Shown one piece after another: positions 1 to 9,072 of a stretch of DNA of 43,265 nucleotides. The notes below the pieces were generated by a model. The model did no database searches. It had not been told where the DNA came from and was given only the letters and a program-made list of their open reading frames with translations. Position 1 is the stretch's first letter; the number at the start of each line of letters is the position of its first letter. Origin of the DNA: Embleya hyalina (GTDB lineage: Bacteria > Actinomycetota > Actinomycetes > Streptomycetales > Streptomycetaceae); the NCBI RefSeq assembly GCF_003967355.1, contig NZ_BIFH01000016.1, positions 544,984-588,248 of the forward strand, written 5' to 3'. The position numbers and the translations under genes are program-made.

Positions 1-55
1 CCACCGACCCTGGCCGGCCCCGCACCGGCCACCCGCGACCCGAGGCGCGACGCCC

Positions 56-462
56 GCCGAAGTAGACCCGGCCCATTCGGGAACGCATGCTCGGCGAACT
101 CGACCCGACCGCCCTCTCTGTCCGCCGCTGCAGGCTGCTTTTCGGTGAGCAACACACCCGCTTCGCCGAAAGCCTCAAGTCTCGGAGTCCCGTACGCCGG
201 CGGCGGTCCATCGCCGACTCTGACGTGCCCGGACCAGCCATCCGCAGGCACAAGTGCAGCGCCTGCCGAAAGCACATGGCCTTCTCGGGAAGCTCCTCCG
301 GCGGGCTCGACTCGGGGCCGCGAAGTGCCTGTTTCGGCGGGAGCCCCCGTTTCGGAGCCATGCGCGCCGGGGGCGGTTCGCCTCACGAGCCGGGTCGGCC
401 CGCATCGGCCGGCGCAAGCCGAGGCGCGGTGGCCGCCGGAAGCACCCGGCCCATTCGGGAAG
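56..462. repeat. Imperfect ~28-bp repeats in a gene-free stretch
   Basis: Three related segments lie at 56-84, 265-292 and 435-462. Each begins GCCGAA or GCCGGA and ends in a TTCGGGAA-like or TCTCGGGAA-like core. A weaker fourth copy is at 165-187. The outer two share CCCGGCCCATTCGGGAA. The whole stretch 1-580 has overlapping open frames on several strands but none has a domain, a convincing ribosome site or coding-like third-position bias, so I see no gene in it. These could be remnants of a dispersed intergenic repeat. Confidence 0.4.
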
Positions 463-487
463 GGTCTGGAATCCCGCACCCCGGCAG

Positions 488-534
488 CCCCGCCCCGCCC
501 GCCACCCGGGCGGCGGGCAGCGGGCGGGGCGGGG
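488..534 (-). terminator. Strong GC hairpin downstream of the EF-G gene
   Basis: A perfect 15-bp inverted repeat pairs 488-502 (CCCCGCCCCGCCCGC) with 520-534 (GCGGGCGGGGCGGGG) across a 17-nt loop that itself contains CCCGGG. It starts 46 bp past the stop codon of the leftward EF-G gene. There is no U-tract, as is common for actinomycete terminators. The placement and stability suggest transcription termination; function is inferred. Confidence 0.6.
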
Positions 535-580
535 CGGGGTCAGCCTCCTTCCTTGTTCTCGGGTGGATGTGGTCCGGGAG

Positions 581-2707
581 CTATGCCGCGTTTGCTCCCG
601 TGGGGATTTCGGGGGTCAGGTGGGGTGGGACCCTTGTGTAGGAGTGGAATTCCATTGTGTAGCTTGCTCGGCCGGAGGTTCGGCTGCGTAGGTCGCCCAC
701 GTAGCCGAACATTTCGGCGAGGGGGACCAGTGCGGTGATCACCTTTGCGCCGGAGCGGTCGGTCAGGGCCTCGACCTGGCCGCGTCTGGCGTTGAGGTTG
801 CCGATCACGTCGCCCAAGTGGTCCTCGGGTGTGGTCACCTCCACCGCCATCACCGGTTCGAGCAGGGTCGGGCGGGCCAGTCGCGCGGCTTCCTTGAAGG
901 CCAGTGAGCCGGCGATTCGGAAGGCCGTCTCCGATGAGTCGATCTCGTGGAACGCGCCGTCGAGCAGGGTCACCCGCAGGCCGGTGAGCGGGTAGCCGGC
1001 GAGTACTCCGAGTTCCATTGCCGCCCGGCAGCCCGCGTCCACCGAGGGGATGAACTCCTTCGGAACGCGGCCGCCCACGACCTTGTCGACGAACTCGTAG
1101 CCGTCTCCCTCCAGTGGTTCGATGGCGATGCGGACCTTGGCGAACTGGCCCTTGCCGCCGTTTTGTTTGCGGTACGTGTAGTCGTGCCCGGGCACCGGCG
1201 CGCTCACCGTTTCGCGGTAGGCGACCCGCGGTCGACCCACCGAGGCGGCCACGTCGAACTCCAGCCGCATGCGGTCGACCAGCACCTCCAGGTGCAGCTC
1301 GCCCATGCCGGAGACGATGGTCTGCCCGCTCTCCCGGTCGGTCTTGACCCGGAAGGACGGGTCCTCCTCGGCCAGTCGTTGGATCGCGACGCCCAGCCGC
1401 TCCTGGTCGATCCGGGACGCGGGTTCGATGGCCACCTCGATCACCGGGACCGGGAAGTCCATCGACTCCAGCACCACCGGGTGCGCCGGATCGCACAGGG
1501 TCTCGCCGGTGGTGGTCCGGCGCAGCCCCATCACCGCGACGATGTCGCCCGCGCCCACCGCGGCGATCTCCTCTCGTTTGTCCGCGTGCATGCGGTAGAT
1601 CTTGCCCACACGTTCGGTGCGGCCCTTGATCGAGTTCTGTACCTGGTCGCCGGCGCTCAGGCGGCCGGAGTACAGCCGCAGGAACGTCAGCCTGCCCAGA
1701 TGCGGATCACTCGCGATCTTGAACGCCAGTGCCGCGAACGGCTGTTCCGGCGACGGCGTGCGCACGACGGCCGTCTCCGGCGCGCCGACCGCGTGCCCCT
1801 GGATCGCGCCCACGTCCAGGGGCGACGGCAGATAGCGCGCCACGGCGTCGAGCAGCGGCTGAACTCCCTTGTTACGGAAGGCGGTTCCACACAACACCGG
1901 CGTGACGGTGGGACCGTCGTCGCGACCGGAGGCGATGGTGATCCGCCGGATCGCGGCGTGCAGTTGCGCCTCGGTGGGTTCGGTGCCCGCCAGGTACGCC
2001 TCCATCATCGCGTCGTCGTGCTCGGCGACCGTCTCCAGGAGCCGATCGCGCCATCGGCGGGCGTCCGCCAGGTACGCGGCCGGGATGTCGACGTCGTCGT
2101 ACGCCTCGCCGAGTCCGGTGTCCGCGGACCAGACCAGTGCGCGCATCCGAACCAGGTCGACCACCCCGCGAAAGTCCGCCTCGGCGCCGATCGGCACCTG
2201 TACGACCATGGCCACCGCGCCCAGTCGTTCGCCGATCATCTCGACGCAGCGATGGAACTCGGCGCCGGTGCGGTCGAGTTTGTTGACGAAGCAGATTCGG
2301 GGTACGCGGTAGCGGTCGGCCTGGCGCCATACCGTCTCGGACTGCGGCTCGACGCCCGCGACGCCGTCGAACACGGTGACCGCGCCGTCGAGGACTCGCA
2401 GGCAACGTTCGACCTCGACGGTGAAGTCGACGTGTCCCGGCGTGTCGATGAGGTTGATCCGGTGTGCGACGCCGTCGAGCGTCCAGTCGCAGGAGATCGC
2501 GGCGGAGGTGATGGTGATGCCGCGATCGCGCTCCTGGGGCATCCAGTCGGTGGTCGCCGCGCCGTCGTGCACCTCGCCGATCTTGTACGAGACGCCCGTG
2601 TAGAACAGGATCCGCTCGGTGGTGGTGGTCTTGCCCGCGTCGATGTGGGCCATGATCCCGATGTTGCGGACGGTGGCGAGGTCGAGGTGGCGTGCGGTTC
2701 TGGTCAT
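581..2707 (-). CDS. fusA: Elongation factor G paralogue
   Basis: Translational GTPase of 708 residues, the normal EF-G length, which would drive GTP-dependent translocation or act at a related ribosome step. Visible motifs: G1 AHIDAGKT (20-27), G2 RGITI, G3 DTPGH, G4 NKLD, a G5-like GTAF, and a domain IV segment [16 protein letters not shown]. Full length and domain IV argue against a Tet(M)-type ribosomal protection protein. I start at ATG 2707 because homology begins there ([20 protein letters not shown]), with GAGAGG about 14 nt upstream. A longer in-frame extension to 2920 is Pro/Arg-rich and unlike EF-G. No rpsL, rpsG or tuf lies beside it, so this is probably a second EF-G copy rather than the str-operon gene. 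A strong hairpin follows the stop. Confidence 0.93.
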   Translation of the reverse strand: MTRTARHLDLATVRNIGIMAHIDAGKTTTTERILFYTGVSYKIGEVHDGAATTDWMPQERDRGITITSAAISCDWTLDGVAHRINLIDTPGHVDFTVEVERCLRVLDGAVTVFDGVAGVEPQSETVWRQADRYRVPRICFVNKLDRTGAEFHRCVEMIGERLGAVAMVVQVPIGAEADFRGVVDLVRMRALVWSADTGLGEAYDDVDIPAAYLADARRWRDRLLETVAEHDDAMMEAYLAGTEPTEAQLHAAIRRITIASGRDDGPTVTPVLCGTAFRNKGVQPLLDAVARYLPSPLDVGAIQGHAVGAPETAVVRTPSPEQPFAALAFKIASDPHLGRLTFLRLYSGRLSAGDQVQNSIKGRTERVGKIYRMHADKREEIAAVGAGDIVAVMGLRRTTTGETLCDPAHPVVLESMDFPVPVIEVAIEPASRIDQERLGVAIQRLAEEDPSFRVKTDRESGQTIVSGMGELHLEVLVDRMRLEFDVAASVGRPRVAYRETVSAPVPGHDYTYRKQNGGKGQFAKVRIAIEPLEGDGYEFVDKVVGGRVPKEFIPSVDAGCRAAMELGVLAGYPLTGLRVTLLDGAFHEIDSSETAFRIAGSLAFKEAARLARPTLLEPVMAVEVTTPEDHLGDVIGNLNARRGQVEALTDRSGAKVITALVPLAEMFGYVGDLRSRTSGRASYTMEFHSYTRVPPHLTPEIPTGANAA

Positions 2708-3506
2708 GACGGCCTGAAGCCCTCTCTCGATACGAAGGGGTGGGACGGGTGGTGCCGAATCCGGGCAGCACACGGCGATCCGTCGACTCCGCGCGGGTGT
2801 TCGCACACCACGCACGGGGACGGCGGAGAGCACCGGTGGGCACACCGGGGATGGATGGCGAACGGCCGCCGGGACCGGTCGGGTTGCGACCGGGCACACC
2901 CCATCGACCCATGGGCGCACCGCGCGGCGTTTCGACGGGACCGGGCACGCCGAAGGAGGGCGGCATGACGGTACGCCGAACCGCTGCGGCGCGAGGGCGC
3001 GGCATGGGCGGATCGGTGGGGGATCGGCGTGCGACGGGCGGAGTCGAACGGATCGGACTCGGCGCCCGGCGGCGGCCTTCGGGTCGGCTCGGGGACGGCG
3101 GCGATACGGCCGCGCGCGTCGGCGGGTGGGTCGACGGTCGCCGACCCACCTACCTACGGCCGGGGCCGCTTCCGGTCACGACACGACGTCGAAACGACGT
3201 GGCGACGCAACGGCGCAACAGCCCAACAGCGCGATAGTGCAGCCGTACGATGACGCGACAACGTGACAACGCGTCAGTGCGTCAACACGACGGCGCGCTA
3301 CGGCGCAGGTGCGGCTCAGCCGCGAGGCGACCCGGAGCGATCGGGCCAACGGCCCTTCCACGGCTCCCGGTTCGACGTCGGATGGGCGCCCCGCGGTCGG
3401 GTGCCGAACGCGTGGCGTCGCGCACCGATTCGCTTGAACGTGACATCCATGCGCCCACCGTAGATCACGAACTCGCTCGCGGTCGACCGGATTTCCGGCG
3501 CCCGGT
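2708..3506. other. 800-bp gene-free stretch upstream of the EF-G gene
   Basis: This lies between the leftward EF-G gene and the end of the leftward MFS gene. Several frames are open through it but they encode Arg/Pro/Gly-rich low-complexity peptides with no recognisable domain. It should hold the EF-G promoter, which I could not place. The octameric tract at 3197-3292 is listed separately. Confidence 0.5.
3197..3292. repeat. Degenerate 8-bp tandem tract
   Basis: The sequence falls into consecutive octamers that share a CRRCGCRA-like pattern: ACGCGACA, ACGTGACA, ACGCGTCA, GTGCGTCA and ACACGACG at 3253-3292. Before them is a run of related units such as CGACGCAA, CGGCGCAA, CAGCCCAA and CAGCGCGA. 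It has more A than the surrounding DNA and no coding support. It lies about 500-600 bp upstream of the EF-G start. No function is apparent. Confidence 0.45.
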
Positions 3507-4895
3507 TCAGACCAGGTCGCGCATCCGCCGGATCGGACTCGTGCCCAACACCACCGGAGTCAGCAGCGCGACACCGAACATCGTGCCCAACGCGCCGCGA
3601 TTGCCCAGCCAGGTGGCGGCCAGCCCCGCGGTGAGCGCACCGAACGGGATCGCGCCCCAGGACACGAAGCGGACGGTGGCCATCACCCGAGGCAGCAACT
3701 CCGGCGGAGTCACGGTCTGCCGGTGGGTGCGGGTGACGATGCTCATCACCACGACGGCGGCGCCGAACGCGGCGTTGGCCGCGGCGAAGACGAGCAGCCC
3801 GAGCCCGTGGCCGGCGAACGGTACGCAGCCGACCGCGACGGGCGTCAGCAGCGCGGCCCCGATCAGCGTCCGGGCGCTGCCGAAGCGGGCGACCAGGCGC
3901 GTGGTCAGCGCGGCGCCGATCAGGCTCCCGAAGCCCTCGGTCGCGATCAGTACGCCCACCAGCGCGGTGGGCGCGTGCAACGTGCGCACGAGCAGGGCCG
4001 GGACGAGCGCCATCAGCGCGCCGCAGACGAAGTTCACGGCCGTCACCGCCGCGACGCACGGTCGGATCGCGGGATGCCGGCGCACGTAGCGCAGGCCCTC
4101 GGCCATCCGCGCCCGCAACGAGGGACCGCCGTCCGAGGGTGTCTGCCGAGCCGGGCGGGGCAGCGTGCGCAGCAGGACCGCGGAGAGCAGGTAGCTGATC
4201 GCGTCCACCAGCAAACCGCTTGCCGCGCCGCACAGTTGCACCAGTACACCGGCCAGCGACGGGCCGCCGAGCTGGGTGGCGGCGGCCGAGCCGGAGGTGA
4301 GGCTGTTGCGCGACGTCAACTCCTCCCTGCTCACGATCGACGGCAGCAGCGTCGAGTTGCCCACGTCGAACACCACGCTCGCCAGGCCGACCACGAACGC
4401 GACCACCACCAACTGCCACAGGCCCAGTACATCCAGCACCCAGGCGATCGGGACGGAGGCGATCGCGATCGCACGCACCACGTCCATCGCGACCTGGGTC
4501 CCGCGCAGCGGCAGGCGCTGCACGATCACCCCGGCGGGCAGCCCGATCAGGATCCAGGCGGTGTACTGCGCGGCGGTGATCAGACTGACCTGGAGACTCG
4601 TGGCGTGCAGGCCGCGAAGCGCGATCAGCGGCAGGGCGACGGCGGTGACCGCGTCCCCGGCGTGACTGATGGTCAGCGCGGCCCAGTAGCGCCAGAAGGC
4701 ACTACCACCACCGACCGAAGGGCCCTCGCGACCCGAACCGTCCTCCACCCCGCCCGCGGCCGCGCCGGTCCCCGCACCCGCCACCGCGTCCGCATCCACC
4801 CCCGCGGCAACCGCCGAGCCCGCCGCCCCGCCCGCCGTTGCCCCCAGCGCGCCCCGCGCTCCCACCGAACCCGTCGCATCCACTTCGCCCGACAT
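3507..4895 (-). CDS. MFS transporter (DHA3 / EntS-like exporter)
   Basis: A 462-residue major facilitator protein, probably a drug or siderophore exporter driven by the proton gradient. The membrane core starts near residue 67 (WRYWAALTISHAGDAVTAVALP) and continues through about 12 hydrophobic segments. It resembles the MFS_3 / EntS-type family, including the loop LPSIVSREELTSRNSL. The first ~65 residues are an Ala/Gly-rich, probably disordered leader with no alternative Met, so the true start is uncertain. It is divergent from the HxlR-peroxiredoxin gene; the shared 100-bp intergenic region carries repeated AGTGAG half-sites, so the exporter is likely controlled by that regulator. Its substrate cannot be told from sequence. 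Confidence 0.85.
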   Translation of the reverse strand: MSGEVDATGSVGARGALGATAGGAAGSAVAAGVDADAVAGAGTGAAAGGVEDGSGREGPSVGGGSAFWRYWAALTISHAGDAVTAVALPLIALRGLHATSLQVSLITAAQYTAWILIGLPAGVIVQRLPLRGTQVAMDVVRAIAIASVPIAWVLDVLGLWQLVVVAFVVGLASVVFDVGNSTLLPSIVSREELTSRNSLTSGSAAATQLGGPSLAGVLVQLCGAASGLLVDAISYLLSAVLLRTLPRPARQTPSDGGPSLRARMAEGLRYVRRHPAIRPCVAAVTAVNFVCGALMALVPALLVRTLHAPTALVGVLIATEGFGSLIGAALTTRLVARFGSARTLIGAALLTPVAVGCVPFAGHGLGLLVFAAANAAFGAAVVVMSIVTRTHRQTVTPPELLPRVMATVRFVSWGAIPFGALTAGLAATWLGNRGALGTMFGVALLTPVVLGTSPIRRMRDLV

Positions 4896-4922
4896 CCACG
4901 CCCCCGTGTCCCGCGGCCATCA

Positions 4923-4967
4923 AGTGAGTGGCCAAGTGAGTAACCAATGGAAACTCACTATAGTGAG
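4923..4967. promoter_or_regulatory. Candidate HxlR operator cluster in divergent promoter
   Basis: A perfect 14-bp palindrome CTCACTATAGTGAG occupies 4954-4967. Two direct copies of AGTGAGT lie at 4923-4929 and 4935-4941, 12 bp apart, so the half-site AGTGAG appears three times directly and once inverted. The cluster sits between the MFS start (4895) and the HxlR-fusion start (4996). Placement fits autoregulation and control of the exporter; binding is inferred. Confidence 0.6.
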
Positions 4968-4995
4968 CGCATCGACGCGGGCAAGACGAGGTGAC

Positions 4996-5937
4996 ATGCG
5001 ATATACCGATCTGGCGGACGCCGACTGCGCCATCACCCAGGCGCTCGGCGTCGTCGGCGACTGGTGGACCCTGCTGCTCGTGCGCGATGTGGCGGCGGGC
5101 GTACACCAGTTCGGCGCACTCCACGAACAGGTCGGGATCAGCCGCAAGGTGCTGGCCCAGCGGCTCAAGGCCCTGGTCGAACACGGTGTGTTGGAGAAGC
5201 GGCTCTACCACCCGCATCCGCCGCGCTACGAGTACCACCTCACCGACGCCGGGCGCGGCCTGCTCCCGGTCCTGGTCGCCCTGCAGAACTGGGGTACGCG
5301 GTTCGTGCTCGGCGACGGGACGCTGACCGCCACCGGCGAGGCCGACTCGGCCGAGGCCCGTCAGGCGCACGCACTGGTCGGCACCAGACTGCCCGCGCTC
5401 ACCCTGCGCCCCGCCGCCGAGACCGCCTCCGCCACCACAGAGCGCGTCGACCCGATCGCCGACACCCCGTGGACGGTCCTGTACTGCTTTCCCGGCGCCT
5501 ACGCCCCCGGCGTCCAGGGGCATCCCCCCGGCTGGGACGAGATCCCCGGCGCCCCCGGCTGCACCCTGGAATCGGCCACCTACCGCGACCGCCGCACCGA
5601 ATTCACCGCCCGCGGCGCCACCGTGCTCGGCGTCAGCACCCAACGCCCGGACCAACTGGCCGCGTTCGCCGCCCACGCGAACATCCCGTTCCCGCTCCTG
5701 TCCGACGCCGACCTCGAACTGGCCGCCGCGCTACGCCTGCCCACCTTCCGGGCCGCGGGCGTCGACCGCCTCAAGCGGCTCACCCTGCTCCTCGACGACA
5801 CCCGCACCGTGCGCGGCGTCCTGTATCCGCTCCCCGACCCGGCCGGCTCGGTCGCCGACGCGCTGGCCCTGATCGACGCCCGCACCCGCCCCACCTCCGC
5901 CGTCGGGCGGGAGACACCGGCTCCACCCCGGGGTTGA
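4996..5937 (+). CDS. HxlR-type regulator fused to a peroxiredoxin domain
   Basis: A 313-residue two-domain protein. Residues 1-105 form a HxlR/DUF24 winged helix: C11 lies in the N-terminal position used as redox switch in YodB/HypR-type members, then GVVGDWWTLLLVRD, the recognition helix region ISRKVLAQRLKALVEHGVLEKR, and a wing YEYHLTDAGRGLLPVL. Residues ~125-295 form a thioredoxin-fold peroxiredoxin. The PGCT at 187-190 gives a likely peroxidatic C189, followed by TYRD, LGVSTQ and FPLLSDADLELAAALRLPTF. The cysteine five residues after the peroxidatic one in related peroxiredoxins is Ala here, so it looks 1-Cys. I start at ATG 4996 (GAGGTG upstream) rather than the upstream GTG at 4906. It probably senses peroxide or electrophiles and controls the divergent MFS gene. 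The sensing model is inference. Confidence 0.85.
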   Translation: MRYTDLADADCAITQALGVVGDWWTLLLVRDVAAGVHQFGALHEQVGISRKVLAQRLKALVEHGVLEKRLYHPHPPRYEYHLTDAGRGLLPVLVALQNWGTRFVLGDGTLTATGEADSAEARQAHALVGTRLPALTLRPAAETASATTERVDPIADTPWTVLYCFPGAYAPGVQGHPPGWDEIPGAPGCTLESATYRDRRTEFTARGATVLGVSTQRPDQLAAFAAHANIPFPLLSDADLELAAALRLPTFRAAGVDRLKRLTLLLDDTRTVRGVLYPLPDPAGSVADALALIDARTRPTSAVGRETPAPPRG

Positions 5938-5990
5938 CCCGCGACCGCCGCCGTGCGAGCCGCCGCCGTCGGGCCCTCGGCACGCCCCGG

Positions 5991-6794
5991 CTACAACCCC
6001 ATCCGGCTCACCCGGGCGGACAGTTCGGCGGCCGAGGCGCGGACCGCCGTCACGTAGTGCGGCACCTGCTCGTCCGGGATGCGGTGGGACAGCGCGGCGA
6101 TGCTGACCGCCGCGACGATCGCGCCGTCCTCGCGGTGTACGGGGGCGCCGATGCCGAGCAGGTCCGGGTCGAACTCGCCGCGGGCCACCGTGTAGCCCCG
6201 GGCCCGGATCCCAGCGAGGCGTACCCGCAGTTCGTCCGGGTGGGTGATGGTCGCGTCGGTGAAGCGCGGCAACGGGCGGGCCAGTACCCGTTCGATGTCG
6301 GCGTCGGGCGCCCACGCCAGCAGGGTCAGCGCGGCGGCGCCGGCGTTGACCGGGAACACCTGGCCGCGCTCGTAGGACAGGCGCAACGTGTGCAACGCTT
6401 CCTCGCGCTCCAGACACACCACCGAATCGCCGGTGCGCCGGGTGAGCAGCACCGGCTGGCCGACCGCGAGCGCCAGTTCGCGCATCACCGGGCGGGCCAG
6501 TTCGGACAACCCGACCCCCTTGCGCGCCAGCCGCGCCAGGTCGAGCACCCGCGGCCCGAGCCGAAAGCCGACACCGCCGTCGTTCTCCTCCAGGAACCCG
6601 TTGGCGGTCAGGCTCTGCAGATAGCGGTACGCGGTGGACCGGGCCACCCCCAGATGCCCCGCGACCTGCGACGCGGTCAGCGCGAGCCGGTCGTCGCGGA
6701 ACAGCAGCAGGATGTCGAGGGCACGGTCGGCCGTGGAGTTGCGCCCACGATTGCCCGACCCGTGGTCGGCGTCCCGGGGGGTGGTTCCTGGCAT
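5991..6794 (-). CDS. IclR-family transcriptional regulator
   Basis: A 267-residue regulator of usual IclR length. The N-terminal winged helix spans about 20-85 (STADRALDILLLF, LTASQVAGHLGVARSTAYRYLQSL, NGFLEEN). The C-terminal effector-binding domain runs about 95-262 (LARPVMRELALAVGQPVLLTRR, RGYTVARGEFDPDLLGIGAPV, GAIVAAVSIAAL). Such proteins bind small metabolites in the GAF-like C-terminal domain. It lies 77 bp downstream of the SpoIIE-type gene on the same strand and converges on the HxlR fusion. No catabolic gene is adjacent, so its ligand and targets are unknown. Confidence 0.93.
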   Translation of the reverse strand: MPGTTPRDADHGSGNRGRNSTADRALDILLLFRDDRLALTASQVAGHLGVARSTAYRYLQSLTANGFLEENDGGVGFRLGPRVLDLARLARKGVGLSELARPVMRELALAVGQPVLLTRRTGDSVVCLEREEALHTLRLSYERGQVFPVNAGAAALTLLAWAPDADIERVLARPLPRFTDATITHPDELRVRLAGIRARGYTVARGEFDPDLLGIGAPVHREDGAIVAAVSIAALSHRIPDEQVPHYVTAVRASAAELSARVSRMGL

Positions 6795-6871
6795 CCGGGA
6801 ACGCTATCAGGGGCCGCCGACACGTGTCGGGGACGGCCGACCCCACCCGAATCCGGCCACGCGGCGTGCGC

Positions 6872-9028
6872 TCACTCCGGTCCGGACAGCAGCAGTTCCG
6901 CCCAGATCGTCTTGCCGTCGGTGGTGTAGCGGGTGCCCCAGCGCTGGGTGAACTGGGCGACCAGGAACAACCCGCGCCCGCCCTCGTCGGTGGTCCGCGC
7001 ATGCCGCAACCGGGGTGTGGTGCTGGTCGCGTCGGACACCTCGCAGATCAGCGTGGCGTCGCGGATCAACCGCAGCCGGATCGGTCCGGAGGCGTAGCGG
7101 ATGGCGTTGGTGACCAGTTCGCTGACCACCAGTTCGGTGGTGAAGGCGATCTCGTCCAGCCCCCATTCGGCGAGCTGCCGGCCCGCCAGGGTGCGCGCCT
7201 CGGCGACGAAGGCGGGGTCGGCCGGGAGGTCCCAGGACACCACCTTCGAGGAGTCCAGTTTGCGGGTACGCGCGATCAGCAGCGCCACGTCGTCCTGCGG
7301 CGGGTTCTCCGGCAGGATGCCCAGCACCGACCGGCACAACTCGTCCAGCGACCGGTCGGGGTCGGCCAGCGAGGCGCGCAGTCGGGCCATTCCGGACTCG
7401 ACGTCGCGATCGCGCCCCTCGACCAGGCCGTCGGTGTAGAGCACGAGCAGGCTGCCCTCGGGCAGTTCCAGCTCGGCCGCCTCGAACGGCAGCCCGCCCA
7501 GTCCGAGCGGCGGCCCGGCGGGCAGGTCCGGGAACTCCACCGTGCCGTCGGGGTGGACCAGCGCGGGGGGCGGATGCCCGGCGCGGGCCATCGTGCACAG
7601 CCGGCTCACCGGGTCGTAGACCGCGTACAGGCAGCTCGCGCCCAGCGCCGTGGTGTCCACGCCGCCCTCGCCGGCGCCCTCCTCGTCGACGAACCGGATG
7701 ACCAGGTCGTCCAGGTGGGCGAGCAGTTCGTCGGGGGACATGTCCAGGTCGGCCAGGGTGTGAACGGACGCGCGCAGCCGGCCCATGGTCGCCGCCGCGT
7801 GCATGCCGTGCCCGGCCACGTCGCCGACCACGAGCGCGACCCGCGCGCCGGACAGCGGGATCACGTCGAACCAGTCGCCGCCGACCCCGGCCCGGTCGTA
7901 GGCGGGCAGATAGCGGCTGGCCACCTCGACCGCGGTCTGCCGGGGCAGCCCGTGCGGGAGCAGGCTGCGTTGCAGGGCCAGCGCGGCGGCGTGCTCGTGG
8001 GTGAAGCGCCGCGCGTTGTCGATGCACACCGCGGCCCGGGAGACGAACTCCTCGGCCAGGATCAGGTCGTCGCTCTCGAACGGGTCGGGGGTGTCGCGCC
8101 GGAAGAAGTGCGTCACGCCGAGGATCGTGCCGCGGGCCCGGATCGGCACGACCATCATCGAGTGCAGGCCCACCCGGCGGGTGCGGTCGGAGGAGACCCG
8201 GTCCTCGGCGAGCCACGGCAGCAGGTGCGGATCCAGGAGCGGTTCGAGTACGGCCTTGCCGTCGACCAGGCAGCGGGCGCCGGGGGAGTTGCGGGCCACG
8301 GGGGCGCGTTCGCCGATCCGGGCGATCGACTCGACGAGGTCGTCGTCCGGGCCGCCGTGCCGACCCTCGCGCACCGAGCGCTGGCCGACCCGGATCAGGT
8401 CGGGGTTGGCCCGGCGCACCGGGCCGGGCTCGGGCTCGACGCCGGCGAGCACCGGTTCGAGCAGGTCCACCGCGACGAAGTCGGCCAGGTCGGGGACCGC
8501 GACGTCGGCCAGCTCCTGGGCGGTGCGCGCCACGTCCAGGGTGGTGCCGATCCGGGCGCCGATGTCGCTCAGCAGCGCCAGCCGTTGCCGGGCCCGCCAC
8601 CGGTCGGTGACGTCGATGACCAGGTAGCAGACCCCGGCCGGGCGCCCTTCGCCGTCCTCCAGGCGGAAGAAGGAGGTCGAGTAGGCGTGTACGTGGTCCG
8701 GGTCGCTTGCGGTGCGGCCCTGGTACTCGTGGTCGATCAGCGGCACCCCCGTCGTCAGGACCTCGTGCATCCGCGCCTCGATGTGCTCCGCCGGCAGCCC
8801 GGGCAGCACCTCGCTGAGCCGCCGGCCCAGGCGTTTGTCGCGCGGGATGCCGCCCCGCTCCTCGAGCTGGTCGTTGATCCACACGCAGCGCAGGTCGCGA
8901 TCGACCACCGCCATGCCGATGGGGGCCCGGTTGAGCAGATGGTCGAGGAGCGCCCGGTCCGCGCCCCAGGGCACGGCGGGCGAGGCGTCGCCGGCGTCGT
9001 CGGCGCCGGCGGTGTGCGGTGTGCCCAT
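6872..9028 (-). CDS. PAS-GAF-SpoIIE phosphatase with ATPase domain
   Basis: A 718-residue signalling protein that would dephosphorylate a protein partner, probably an anti-anti-sigma factor. Domains in order: PAS (~25-140; APIGMAVVDRDLRCVWINDQ), GAF (~150-330; PFESDDLILAEEFVSRAAVCIDNA), SpoIIE/PP2C (~345-560; GDWFDVIPL, VGDVAGHGMHAAATM, LYTDGLVE) and a C-terminal HATPase_c_2 anti-sigma kinase-like domain (~580-715; ELVTNAIRYA, DEGGRGLFLV). Having phosphatase and kinase-like domains in one chain suggests it can switch a sigma/anti-sigma partner both ways. I take ATG 9028, with GGAGGG 5 nt upstream, not the TTG just before it. It lies 44 bp after another SpoIIE gene, probably cotranscribed. Confidence 0.92.
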   Translation of the reverse strand: MGTPHTAGADDAGDASPAVPWGADRALLDHLLNRAPIGMAVVDRDLRCVWINDQLEERGGIPRDKRLGRRLSEVLPGLPAEHIEARMHEVLTTGVPLIDHEYQGRTASDPDHVHAYSTSFFRLEDGEGRPAGVCYLVIDVTDRWRARQRLALLSDIGARIGTTLDVARTAQELADVAVPDLADFVAVDLLEPVLAGVEPEPGPVRRANPDLIRVGQRSVREGRHGGPDDDLVESIARIGERAPVARNSPGARCLVDGKAVLEPLLDPHLLPWLAEDRVSSDRTRRVGLHSMMVVPIRARGTILGVTHFFRRDTPDPFESDDLILAEEFVSRAAVCIDNARRFTHEHAAALALQRSLLPHGLPRQTAVEVASRYLPAYDRAGVGGDWFDVIPLSGARVALVVGDVAGHGMHAAATMGRLRASVHTLADLDMSPDELLAHLDDLVIRFVDEEGAGEGGVDTTALGASCLYAVYDPVSRLCTMARAGHPPPALVHPDGTVEFPDLPAGPPLGLGGLPFEAAELELPEGSLLVLYTDGLVEGRDRDVESGMARLRASLADPDRSLDELCRSVLGILPENPPQDDVALLIARTRKLDSSKVVSWDLPADPAFVAEARTLAGRQLAEWGLDEIAFTTELVVSELVTNAIRYASGPIRLRLIRDATLICEVSDATSTTPRLRHARTTDEGGRGLFLVAQFTQRWGTRYTTDGKTIWAELLLSGPE

Positions 9029-9072
9029 CAAGCCCTCCTGTCCTCCTCATTCCATGGTCGCGCGTTTGCCGC

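Noticed and set aside
87-738. Three overlapping rightward frames at the left edge
   Set aside because: Ser/Arg/Pro-rich products without domains; they overlap each other, the repeats, the terminator hairpin and the 3' end of the EF-G gene.
947-2968. 673-codon open frame antisense to the EF-G gene
   Set aside because: It mirrors EF-G codon bias, encodes Arg/His/Asp-rich sequence without a domain, and lies wholly opposite a strongly supported gene.
2740-3237. 165-codon rightward frame upstream of the EF-G gene
   Set aside because: Arg/Gly-rich with no domain or ribosome site; extends into the octameric repeat tract.
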